From positions 1 to 26,161 of the IMG/VR virus record IMGVR_UViG_3300010160_000200: a stretch of 26,161 nucleotides of DNA; one strand, given 5' to 3'. Both the position numbers and the translations under genes were made by a program. Below, in pieces: positions 7,477 to 13,257 of the stretch (position 1 is its first letter; each line of letters starts with the position of its first letter). The DNA comes from a virus. The notes under the pieces are model-generated. The model searched no databases, was not told the origin of the DNA, and worked only from the letters and a program-made list of their open reading frames with translations.

Positions 7477-7817
7477 GCTGTTGCCTCCTCATCTTCTTCC
7501 TCGTCAAGCCAATCGTACCAATCCGTGCCTACTACCCACTCTTCCTTAAAATCCCCCGAGGCATACAAAGCACCCGCCACATTAAACATCATGTCAATTA
7601 GCTGATCTTTACGGATCAATGTCCACTCCTCAGAGAAAAACCCATCAAAGTCCTGTGCTTTTGCCCATACTTCTTCCCATGCTTTGTCCCAGTCGGTCAT
7701 GTCATACTCACCTACATATTGACTACCGTCTTGTTCAGTCCCGATGACATACCACTTAATCTTGCCGTTGTCGTGGGGTATCCCGCTTTCTTCTTTCCAG
7801 TTTTTCATATCGTTCAT
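7473..7817 (-). CDS. Acidic Trp-rich hypothetical protein
   Basis: A 114-residue strongly acidic protein unusually rich in tryptophan: WKEE, KWYVIG, TDWDKAWEEVWAKAQ, SEEWTLIRKD, EEWVVGTDWYDWLDEEEDEE. Start ATG at 7817 has AAGGAG 6 nt upstream; the adjacent ATG at 7820 is possible. It follows the MoxR-like ATPase by 10 bp and overlaps the next gene as ATGA. No catalytic motif is visible. Highly acidic small phage proteins sometimes act as inhibitors or DNA mimics, but nothing here proves that. Confidence 0.8.
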   Translation of the reverse strand: MNDMKNWKEESGIPHDNGKIKWYVIGTEQDGSQYVGEYDMTDWDKAWEEVWAKAQDFDGFFSEEWTLIRKDQLIDMMFNVAGALYASGDFKEEWVVGTDWYDWLDEEEDEEATA

Positions 7818-7827
7818 CATCTACTCC

Positions 7828-8922
7828 TTAGAATAAGTATTGGTTAGTACGCATCCAATCCACAAAGGACTGGCTTGTTAGGAATAGCTTCTTCTTGTCG
7901 TCATTCTTCATACCAGTCAGGCAGAACACAGACTGCAACTCCTTCGGTGTCCGCTTCAGATACTCAAAGAACTTCCCGATGGTCTCTCTATCCACACGCT
8001 GAACCGCAGAGAAAGCCAGCATACATAGAGCCGCAGGAGAACTCGGAACCTGAGCCGTTGTCGGGGACTTAACTATATCTTCCCATCTTGGTAGCGAGTC
8101 GGCGACTTCCACAAACGCCATCAAGTCACGCGCTGCTGGTGCACCGATAGTGCCTTCCAATGCACATACAGTAGCATTTGTTGTTACGCCTGCTCGAGCC
8201 TTAAGAATGTTTGATGCTCTAGCTAGACTGCGTGGTGAGACAAAGGACTTCTGTGCTTCCTTGGGGTTGAAGATATACTTATTACCTGCTTGGGCAGGGT
8301 CAAGATACGATGCCAATACATGAGGGTGTTCCTTTACCCACGCACAGACCTCGGGAGCCACATCATTTAAGATAGCCCACTCACCCCATGAATCAGGATC
8401 AATCGAGCCATCTATATTAAAACCCGAGTGAGGCTTACGCACACTCATCACAGAGATACGGTTTCGGCTATGTGCCATCATGTTGTCACCCACACCATCG
8501 CCTGTGTAGTTGCCTGCCGTTACGACAATCGTATCAGGGTGTAGCGGTATACCCATAATCTGTCTTGGTTCATTTAGCATGGGGTGTAGCATATTCTTGA
8601 CTGCGGTGTGAGCCTTAGTAAACTCGTCAATAAAAATAACCAATGGCTCATCAAGATGGAATCCCCATTGCTCGTTCGGATACATCCGTGTTGTCTTGGT
8701 GCTATGGTCAGGGATTGGAATACCCAACTCACCAAGTTCTATATTAGGTGCGTCAATGTAAATACCTTTGTAGCCAGTACGCTTCACAATGTTCTTAAAC
8801 ATGGAAGTTTTGCCGACCCCCGGCTCACCCATAAGGTGCACCGTAGCGTTAGCACCAAGCGATATAATTTGGTCTTCTGCCTCTTTGAGAGATACAGATT
8901 TGTTCATGAATACTTCTGACAT
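7828..8922 (-). CDS. AAA+ ATPase, MoxR/CobS-like
   Basis: A 364-residue AAA+ ATPase. From the ATG at 8922 (AAAGGAA just upstream) the protein shows Walker A GEPGVGKT (32-39), Walker B VIFIDE (95-100), sensor 1 Asn138 in VVTAGNYTG, an arginine-finger-like SRNRI near 152-155 and sensor 2 SPRSLARA (229-236). This arrangement belongs to the MoxR branch, whose members form hexameric rings that remodel partner proteins, typically together with a vWA protein encoded nearby. The vWA gene two positions downstream fits. The likely role is chaperone-like activation or remodelling of a phage or host complex; the target is unknown. Inverted-repeat site B lies just upstream of the start. Confidence 0.95.
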   Translation of the reverse strand: MSEVFMNKSVSLKEAEDQIISLGANATVHLMGEPGVGKTSMFKNIVKRTGYKGIYIDAPNIELGELGIPIPDHSTKTTRMYPNEQWGFHLDEPLVIFIDEFTKAHTAVKNMLHPMLNEPRQIMGIPLHPDTIVVTAGNYTGDGVGDNMMAHSRNRISVMSVRKPHSGFNIDGSIDPDSWGEWAILNDVAPEVCAWVKEHPHVLASYLDPAQAGNKYIFNPKEAQKSFVSPRSLARASNILKARAGVTTNATVCALEGTIGAPAARDLMAFVEVADSLPRWEDIVKSPTTAQVPSSPAALCMLAFSAVQRVDRETIGKFFEYLKRTPKELQSVFCLTGMKNDDKKKLFLTSQSFVDWMRTNQYLF

Positions 8923-8948
8923 AGTAATTCCTTTCGTTGTTTTAGTGG

Positions 8949-8978
8949 ACACCATCTGACACCCTTGTCAGGTAGTGG
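8949..8978. promoter_or_regulatory. Dispersed inverted repeat, site B
   Basis: Half-sites ACACCATCTGACA and CCACTACCTGACA (second one reverse-complemented) flank a 4 bp centre. It lies in the 72 bp gap ahead of the MoxR-like gene and ends about 27 bp from that start codon. No convincing promoter is present in the same gap, so if it regulates, it acts on read-through transcription or on the mRNA leader. Confidence 0.8.
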
Positions 8979-8994
8979 TACTGCGTTGTGATAC

Positions 8995-9912
8995 TTAATA
9001 AAAATACTTAGCGTTGCGATCATAGAAAGCTTCGCCGATGGGCATTGCTTCTTTGTGGAATACTAAATCCTTGAACCTATACTTGAGCATCTCGTTTATG
9101 CCATTGATCCACTCAGACATACGGCATCTGTTAGTACCAAAGCCAAAGCCATGTGCGACCTCAACCGCTGCTTTGTACGCAATTTCTAAGTTGTCGGTGT
9201 CGATGAACTCGTCAATCAGGTTAAATACCCTACCCCTGTTACCTCTAGCAAGATCGGGCTGATACTTTATGTAAGTGAAGTTGTAGTGATACCATGCCCC
9301 TTGCTCTCTTGGTTCAGGTATCTTGGAGTCAATGTTAAACATAGCCGTGCCGTAGTCAATGAACTTTTTATATTGCTTGCGAATCTTGTTCATCTCCTTG
9401 CGGTTTGCTCGATACTTAAACTCCTGAACTGGGTTAAGAGGGTGCATGACTCTAGCTTGGTATGGCAGGTTAGAAATTTCCTCGCTTGGCTCTAACACCA
9501 GTCCAGCTTTGGTCATGACATAAGACTTGCCGTCCTTAGTCCTAAAGTAAGGTTTGCCGTTGTGCGAGTAGAGATCACCGTAGCTATCAGCCACCGAATA
9601 ATTGATGACTGCGTTTATGCTCGGGGAAGAATACCCATTAGTTCTGACAAATAATGTGCCGTCTGAGAACCATTCAACATAGTCCGTACCCCAAAGCCTA
9701 GCCGTGTAGCTTTCCATGTATTTACCTAGGCAACCATCGTCCATCACCCGCCAATGTTTCTTGATCTCGTAGTCAGACCGAGAACGATTCCTACCCAACG
9801 GGCGACACTCGACAGTCCTACCCCTGATTGGCACAGAATTGTCAAACTTATTCTTAGCCTCGTTAAAGCTATGCAGTTGCACTAGCCCTGCGCTATTACC
9901 GAATCCCCACAT
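8995..9912 (-). CDS. Hypothetical phage protein, 305 residues
   Basis: A soluble, Tyr/Trp/Arg-rich protein with no motif I can assign. The N-terminal half (about 25-145) is beta-like with repeated short strands (YVEWFSDGTLFVRTNGY, GKPYFRTKDGKSYVMT), while the C-terminal half is helical (KEMNKIRKQYKKFIDYGTAM, LEIAYKAAVEVAHGFGFG). The ATG at 9912 has GAGGAG 6 nt upstream and is 1 nt from the upstream stop. It directly precedes the ATPase gene, separated by site B, so it could belong to the AAA+/vWA module. Proteins with a similar look occur in environmental phages, but I know no function. Confidence 0.85.
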   Translation of the reverse strand: MWGFGNSAGLVQLHSFNEAKNKFDNSVPIRGRTVECRPLGRNRSRSDYEIKKHWRVMDDGCLGKYMESYTARLWGTDYVEWFSDGTLFVRTNGYSSPSINAVINYSVADSYGDLYSHNGKPYFRTKDGKSYVMTKAGLVLEPSEEISNLPYQARVMHPLNPVQEFKYRANRKEMNKIRKQYKKFIDYGTAMFNIDSKIPEPREQGAWYHYNFTYIKYQPDLARGNRGRVFNLIDEFIDTDNLEIAYKAAVEVAHGFGFGTNRCRMSEWINGINEMLKYRFKDLVFHKEAMPIGEAFYDRNAKYFY

Positions 9913-9913
9913 A

Positions 9914-10141
9914 TCAAACTCCTCTCACAATTAAATAACAAACATAGCCAACAAACAAAAGCACAGGCGACATAAACACCATGCCACCCATGAACTCAAC
10001 GCAGTCCTGCCACTCAGACTTGGGTTTATATATGGCGCTAGCATAGTCGGCGTCACGAAAAGCCTCACTAACTGACCGATGCGTCATGTTGTGGCGTTGC
10101 CACTCCCAAATATCATCACTCGCTTTATAGTTCTTCTTCAT
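9914..10141 (-). CDS. Small membrane protein, one C-terminal TM segment
   Basis: A 75-residue protein with a charged N-terminal part (KASDDIWEWQRHN, then an acidic/aromatic helix) and one hydrophobic segment at about 52-72 (GMVFMSPVLLFVGYVCYLIV) ending in RGV. The topology suggests a tail-anchored inner-membrane protein. Its ATG lies 17 bp inside the previous gene and its stop is 1 nt from the next start, so it is well coupled. Family not recognised; anti-host or superinfection functions are possible but unsupported. Site G lies in its 5' part. Confidence 0.75.
   Translation of the reverse strand: MKKNYKASDDIWEWQRHNMTHRSVSEAFRDADYASAIYKPKSEWQDCVEFMGGMVFMSPVLLFVGYVCYLIVRGV
10065..10094. promoter_or_regulatory. 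Dispersed inverted repeat, site G (inside a small gene)
   Basis: TCACTAACTGACC faces the complement of CCACAACATGACG with a 4 bp centre. It matches the other copies in both arms but in the opposite orientation to sites A, B, C and E. It is inside the small membrane-protein gene, about 150 bp upstream of the next gene start. Confidence 0.6.
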
Positions 10142-10502
10142 AGTCTTCGTCCCATTTGTGGTTAAAGTCGGTAGCAGAGTCTAGCGTTGGCAAAGCTAAG
10201 GCTTTTGTATGCCTCTCGATCTGCTCCTCTAGTTCTGCCATAGTTTCTCCGCCAACATAACTGTTGCAATACCCGCATGGCTCACCTTTCTTGTTGTAGT
10301 AGACTTCTTGAACCTCGAGCCAATTCTCTCCGAGTGGGTCGGGTATCCGCACAACTCTATGATTCCAAAAGCTTTTTGGGTTGTTGTTGGCGTTGTCGGC
10401 TTCGTCAGGCTGAGGTTGTTGGGTTTGTGCGTGCTGGATTTCGTCATCGCCTTCGATTGCTTTGAGGGCTTCGAGTCTGTCCTCGGTTGTAAAGGTTGTC
10501 AT
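10125..10502 (-). CDS. Hypothetical phage protein, 125 residues
   Basis: A hydrophilic protein with a Gln/Asn/Asp-rich low-complexity N-terminal stretch (about 20-42), a central beta-like region (RVVRIPDPLGENWLEVQEVYY) and a CGYC pair near 76-79, then a helical, acidic C-terminus. The central part resembles a compact single domain that might bind metal through CxxC, but only one such pair exists. The ATG overlaps the previous stop as ATGA with GGAGG-type ribosome site upstream. Function unknown. Confidence 0.8.
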   Translation of the reverse strand: MTTFTTEDRLEALKAIEGDDEIQHAQTQQPQPDEADNANNNPKSFWNHRVVRIPDPLGENWLEVQEVYYNKKGEPCGYCNSYVGGETMAELEEQIERHTKALALPTLDSATDFNHKWDEDYEEEL

Positions 10503-10684
10503 GCTTGCTCCTCCTCTAGTTCGGTTAGGTATGCGTCTACTTCTTTAGCTACATGGTTAGGGATTTCGCTTAGGGTTTGCCTTGTGCCATCAGCCCATTC
10601 CACTTCGATAGTCCACCACACAATGCGGTTGGGTTCTTTTATTGGGTCGTTGTTTCCGCCGTATCCGTCTTCGATTATGTTCAT
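10499..10684 (-). CDS. Small acidic hypothetical protein, 61 residues
   Basis: The core is a strand pair (IVWWTIEVEWADGTRQTLSE) followed by an amphipathic helix (NHVAKEVDAYLTELEEEQ), with overall negative charge. AAGGAG lies 7 nt before the ATG, and both ends overlap neighbouring genes as ATGA. The fold looks like a minimal beta-beta-alpha unit; no family recognised. Confidence 0.8.
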   Translation of the reverse strand: MNIIEDGYGGNNDPIKEPNRIVWWTIEVEWADGTRQTLSEIPNHVAKEVDAYLTELEEEQA

Positions 10685-10881
10685 GCTTTTTCTCCTTCCT
10701 TTACTGGGTTTTTAAAGCGGTCTGTCACCAGACTAGGTAAGTCCCTGTGTTGCTCTAGCCTGTCCTGATGTGGGTGTGGGCTAGGTTTGAACGGCTTGGG
10801 TGGTGCGTGCGTAGCGGGTTCTGCTACTTTTGGTACTTTGAATGAGGGCATTGGTTTTACCCTCGGCGCTCCGATTTTCAT
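10681..10881 (-). CDS. Proline-rich small hypothetical protein
   Basis: A 66-residue basic protein with Pro/Lys/His-rich composition (SFKVPKVAEP, HAPPKPFKPSPHPHQD), probably intrinsically disordered. AAGGAG lies 7 nt before the ATG and both ends form ATGA overlaps. The composition would suit a linear-motif protein binding a host partner, which is speculation. No family recognised. Confidence 0.75.
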   Translation of the reverse strand: MKIGAPRVKPMPSFKVPKVAEPATHAPPKPFKPSPHPHQDRLEQHRDLPSLVTDRFKNPVKEGEKA

Positions 10882-11078
10882 TCTGCTTCTCCTTGTAATG
10901 CAGTTAACTTCGCTTTTGCGAGGGCAAGCGAGGTATAGCCCTGTGCTACTTCTTCATACTGCGCCATGCTAAATGGGTTGTGGTGGTTGTCGGCAGTTAA
11001 AAGCCTAAGCCGTTGTTCCATTTCAGCAATAACTTCTAGCAACTCGGTGATGCGTTGCCCTCTGTAATGCGTTGTCAT
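10878..11078 (-). CDS. Small helical hypothetical protein, 66 residues
   Basis: The sequence is nearly all helical: GQRITELLEVIAEMEQRLRL, a short Asn/His turn (ADNHHNPF), then a second helix (AQYEEVAQGYTSLALAKAKL). It is likely a helical hairpin or coiled-coil dimer. ATGA overlaps couple it to both neighbours. No family recognised. Confidence 0.75.
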   Translation of the reverse strand: MTTHYRGQRITELLEVIAEMEQRLRLLTADNHHNPFSMAQYEEVAQGYTSLALAKAKLTALQGEAE

Positions 11079-11320
11079 AAGTCCTTATCTCCTGTAATTT
11101 TGTAAGTAAAGCCTGCCAAGAACCCTGCGGTGTAACCTTCTTTTAATGCGTGGTAGCCTTGTCTATCTTCAGCCCTGCCCGAGGTTGGGTTATATTCCTG
11201 TGCAAATGCGTGGGCTTTTACTACTGCCAGCCCTGTTAGGTTTTCCTGTTCATCGTAGTCGGTGTCGCTTATCTCCTCAAAAAAGGGGTCTTGGATTAGT
11301 GTTGCTTTAAGTTTGCCCAT
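11075..11320 (-). CDS. Hypothetical phage protein, 81 residues
   Basis: Begins MGKLKATLIQDPFFEEISDTDY and continues with helical segments containing HAFAQEYN and GYHALKEGYTAGFLAGF. The ATG at 11320 is chosen over one at 11353 because AAGGAG lies 6 nt upstream of it; this gives a 14 bp overlap with the preceding gene, similar to others here. The stop overlaps the next start as ATGA. The glycine-rich C-terminal helix is only mildly hydrophobic. Function unknown. Confidence 0.75.
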   Translation of the reverse strand: MGKLKATLIQDPFFEEISDTDYDEQENLTGLAVVKAHAFAQEYNPTSGRAEDRQGYHALKEGYTAGFLAGFTYKITGDKDL

Positions 11321-11504
11321 TAAGTTCTCCTTCGTATGGGTTGCGTGGGTCAAGGTTTATGCCAAAGATTAGTAGCAAGGGGTTCGCTTCCACCACATGA
11401 CTGCGTTTGTCAGATAGTGTCGGCTTTGCTTTTAACTCGGCTAGGAATGAGTTCTCCTTCATGAACGGGCTGTTCTTGCGTATGCGGGGTTTATAGATTC
11501 TCAC
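11307..11504 (-). CDS. Small basic hypothetical protein with GTG start
   Basis: A 65-residue protein, N-terminally basic (RIYKPRIRKNS), then a helix (KENSFLAELKAKP) and a short hydrophobic strand (NPLLLIFGIN). The start codon is GTG at 11504, overlapping the previous stop as GTGA; the internal ATG at 11462 lacks a ribosome binding site. Inverted-repeat site E lies within the gene. No family recognised. Confidence 0.7.
   Translation of the reverse strand: MRIYKPRIRKNSPFMKENSFLAELKAKPTLSDKRSHVVEANPLLLIFGINLDPRNPYEGELNGQT
11390..11420. promoter_or_regulatory. Dispersed inverted repeat, site E (inside a small gene)
   Basis: CCACCACATGACT faces the complement of ACACTATCTGACA with a 5 bp centre. 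Both arms match the intergenic consensus at all but one or two positions although the site is in coding sequence. It lies about 70 bp upstream of the next start codon (11320). Confidence 0.7.
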
Positions 11505-11698
11505 GTTGTTCTCTTGGGGTTAAGTTGCTTGAGCATTTCTAGGTCGGTGATGACCATATAGTTGCTTTTGTTGATAGGGGCGATTGTGTAGCGCCTTAGC
11601 TTGGCGTTGTGATTACCGCAGTCAAGACAGGTCTTGATGTTTAGCTTGGTATAGCGGGTCTTAGGAACTATGGGGTTATTACAGTTTACGCATTTCAT
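11501..11698 (-). CDS. Zinc-ribbon-like small protein, first gene of the operon
   Basis: A 65-residue protein with two CxxC pairs, VNCNN (Cys3, Cys6) and KTCLDCGNH (Cys24, Cys27), separated by 17 residues, the layout of a small zinc ribbon. The rest is basic. The ATG has AAAGG upstream at slightly long spacing. It is the first gene behind the strong minus-strand promoter at 11.8 kb, so it is expected to be expressed early and highly. Small zinc-ribbon phage proteins often bind nucleic acid or RNA polymerase; that role is only suggested here. Confidence 0.8.
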   Translation of the reverse strand: MKCVNCNNPIVPKTRYTKLNIKTCLDCGNHNAKLRRYTIAPINKSNYMVITDLEMLKQLNPKRTT

Positions 11699-11724
11699 GG
11701 TTTGCTACCTTTCACTAGGGTTTG

Positions 11725-11754
11725 CCACTATCTGACTGAGGTGTCATTTGGTGG
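11725..11754. promoter_or_regulatory. Dispersed inverted repeat, site D
   Basis: CCACTATCTGACT faces the complement of CCACCAAATGACA with a 4 bp centre. It sits in the leader between the strong promoter at 11795-11823 and the zinc-ribbon gene, about 35-65 bp downstream of the predicted transcript start. A protein bound here would block elongation, or the RNA copy could fold. Confidence 0.8.
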
Positions 11755-11794
11755 ACGTGGTTAGAGTTGTGTACCTTTTTTGAGTCTATGTTAT

Positions 11795-11823
11795 ATTTTA
11801 CCATAGGTAGTTTACAATGTCAA
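11795..11823 (-). promoter_or_regulatory. Strong sigma70-type promoter of the left operon
   Basis: On the minus strand a perfect TTGACA (11818-11823) is separated by 17 bp from TAAAAT (11795-11800). The predicted start is near 11788, giving a leader of about 90 nt before the zinc-ribbon gene. It is the best match to a host housekeeping promoter on the minus strand. Confidence 0.8.
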
Positions 11824-11831
11824 GTTTTGGT

Positions 11832-12142
11832 GGAACATTAGGGCTTACCAGATAAGGGTAGCTTTGTTCCAGTATTGTTCTAGCTTTGTTCGAAAGGGCG
11901 GAACATTGCAAAAGCCTTGTAGTATAAGGACTTCCTGTTTATTTATTTATATTGTTCTTATTGTTCTAATGTTATATATTTTAATAAGGGCTCCAAGATA
12001 ATAATCCTGCTATGCTAGAGCAGTATACGAAGGGGGTCTTTGGAAACTAAAATTTAAAAGTGCAAAGTAAAAGTCGGAACATTAGGAACATTGTACAAAG
12101 CCCTGTTTATAAGGCTCCCCTCGGAACATTAGGTGGAACATT
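11832..12142. repeat. GGAACATT iteron cluster in non-coding DNA
   Basis: Six exact direct copies of GGAACATT start at 11832, 11900, 12076, 12085, 12123 and 12135; four are packed into the last 70 bp. Complementary-looking TTGTTC boxes occur between them (around 11875-11890 and 11960-11975), and a short stem CTGCT/AGCAG lies at 12007-12023. The segment is AT-rich and lies in a gap of about 540 bp with no credible gene. Iterons of this kind mark replication origins or regulator arrays. Confidence 0.65.
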
Positions 12143-12242
12143 GCTTAAAAAATTAGAACAAAGCTAAAGCGTTGCGACCAACGAAGCACCCACGTTGCGT
12201 CATGACCAGTTCCCTAGTGAGATAGGGTTAGGGTAAAGAAAC

Positions 12243-12264
12243 AAAAAAACCCCTTTCGGGGTTT
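12243..12264 (-). terminator. Rho-independent terminator, GAAA loop
   Basis: On the minus strand AAACCCC and GGGGTTT pair around a GAAA tetraloop, followed by a T tract. It lies 3 bp after the stop of the 56-residue gene and insulates the iteron region from upstream transcription. Confidence 0.9.
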
Positions 12265-12266
12265 GG

Positions 12267-12437
12267 TTAAGTGGATTCTCGAAGTAGTTCAATAACTTCA
12301 TTTGTTCTGCCTTGTTCTAGCAGTATAAGCAAAACCCTTAAATAGTCTTGCATCATTCGGTCAGTCATTACAGTTTTCTTTGGCGGAGTATTAAAACTGT
12401 TAGTAGTGTTTACCCCAAAATCATCATAAGTATTCAT
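12267..12437 (-). CDS. Small hypothetical protein between two hairpins
   Basis: A 56-residue protein starting MNTYDDFGVNTTNSFN, with a disordered Asn/Thr-rich N-terminus and a C-terminal amphipathic helix (QDYLRVLLILLEQGRTNEVI). The ATG at 12437 has AAAGG 6 nt upstream; the frame extends upstream but into the hairpin at 12456-12475. A terminator follows directly. The single-helix C-terminus could mediate dimerisation. Not recognised. Confidence 0.65.
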   Translation of the reverse strand: MNTYDDFGVNTTNSFNTPPKKTVMTDRMMQDYLRVLLILLEQGRTNEVIELLREST

Positions 12438-12449
12438 AATAAGCCTTTC

Positions 12450-12475
12450 AAAAATGGGGGGGAATTTCACCCCCC
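12450..12475 (-). terminator. G/C hairpin, likely terminator or attenuator
   Basis: On the minus strand a run of six G pairs with a run of six or seven C around TGAAATT, followed by CATTTTT. It stands between the 237-residue gene and the 56-residue gene and immediately upstream of the latter's ribosome site, so it may partly terminate read-through and lower expression of the small gene. Confidence 0.65.
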
Positions 12476-12481
12476 GAAGTA

Positions 12482-13195
12482 TTAACCTAACAACTTAGCT
12501 ACCTTTTCCAGCGTAGCTTTATTATTGCAACTGCGAACCAGCTTACAGATCGCATCTTTCTGTGGTGCTAGGGCTTCATTAGCTTTCTTATCGAGAGCCT
12601 TAGCTTCAGCCTTAGCTTTAGCAGTAAGCAACTCAAGCATGGCATAGTCATTACGAGCACTAGCATTTGCTATTGCCTGACCCACATCTTGCTTAGCATC
12701 GGATAAAGCCTTACCAACCGCCTGATCTTTAGCCAACTTGATCTTAGCCTTGCGATCCGCTTCAGCGATAGCCTTAGCATTAGTAGCCTTAGGAATGGCA
12801 TTAAACCCTGCTCTCTCATAAGCACGACTCCAAGCCTTATCAGCAGTATTACGCTGAAAATCTTCTAGACCCTCGTAAGCCATATACGCTTCTTTGAAAG
12901 CACCGCCAACTTCGCTATACCACGCAAACGAGGGTAATTTAGTTACCGCATCAACCCCGTTACGCTTTAGCAACGCCGACAACTTAACGGCAACAGTATT
13001 GAGCAGAGCCTTACCCGCTTGTTCTTTACCCTCACCATCAGACCAATCAGACGCACACGATTCAAGCACCGAGCGATCAGACGCACCGAGAACTTCATTA
13101 GCGAGAATGACCGCAGGAACGACAGAGCCTTGCGAATTACGCTCGGCAACCAGACCGCCAACAACATCAGCGAAAACATTTGATAATTGATTCAT
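12482..13195 (-). CDS. Ala/Lys-rich hypothetical phage protein, first leftward gene
   Basis: A 237-residue protein beginning MNQLSNVFADVVGGL. The first 120 residues are mixed helical; from about 125 to 215 it is strikingly Ala/Lys-rich (AIAEADRKAKIKLAKDQAVG, TAKAKAEAKALDKKANEALA), suggesting long charged helices or nucleic-acid contacts. Four Cys are scattered without a metal pattern. The ATG at 13195 has GGAG 6 nt upstream; an ATG at 13207 overlaps that site and is less likely. Inverted-repeat site C lies 33 bp upstream. As the first gene leftward of the divergent region with its own terminator it is likely expressed strongly. Function unknown; single-strand binding or a nucleoid-like role are guesses. 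Confidence 0.85.
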   Translation of the reverse strand: MNQLSNVFADVVGGLVAERNSQGSVVPAVILANEVLGASDRSVLESCASDWSDGEGKEQAGKALLNTVAVKLSALLKRNGVDAVTKLPSFAWYSEVGGAFKEAYMAYEGLEDFQRNTADKAWSRAYERAGFNAIPKATNAKAIAEADRKAKIKLAKDQAVGKALSDAKQDVGQAIANASARNDYAMLELLTAKAKAEAKALDKKANEALAPQKDAICKLVRSCNNKATLEKVAKLLG

Positions 13196-13227
13196 AATAA
13201 ACTCCATTCACAGTTAAGTTAAATAAA

Positions 13228-13257
13228 CCACCACATGACAACCCTGTCAGATAGTGG
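13228..13257. promoter_or_regulatory. Dispersed inverted repeat, site C
   Basis: CCACCACATGACA faces the complement of CCACTATCTGACA across a 4 bp centre. This is the copy closest to consensus. It lies 33-62 bp upstream of the 237-residue gene. A TTGACT and a TATAAT are present about 50 bp farther upstream on the minus strand, though not in good relative spacing. Confidence 0.85.

Noticed and set aside
10308-10715. Plus-strand 135-codon open frame
   Set aside because: Antisense to coupled minus-strand genes with good ribosome sites; composition is Val/Leu/Cys-rich as expected of a shadow frame.
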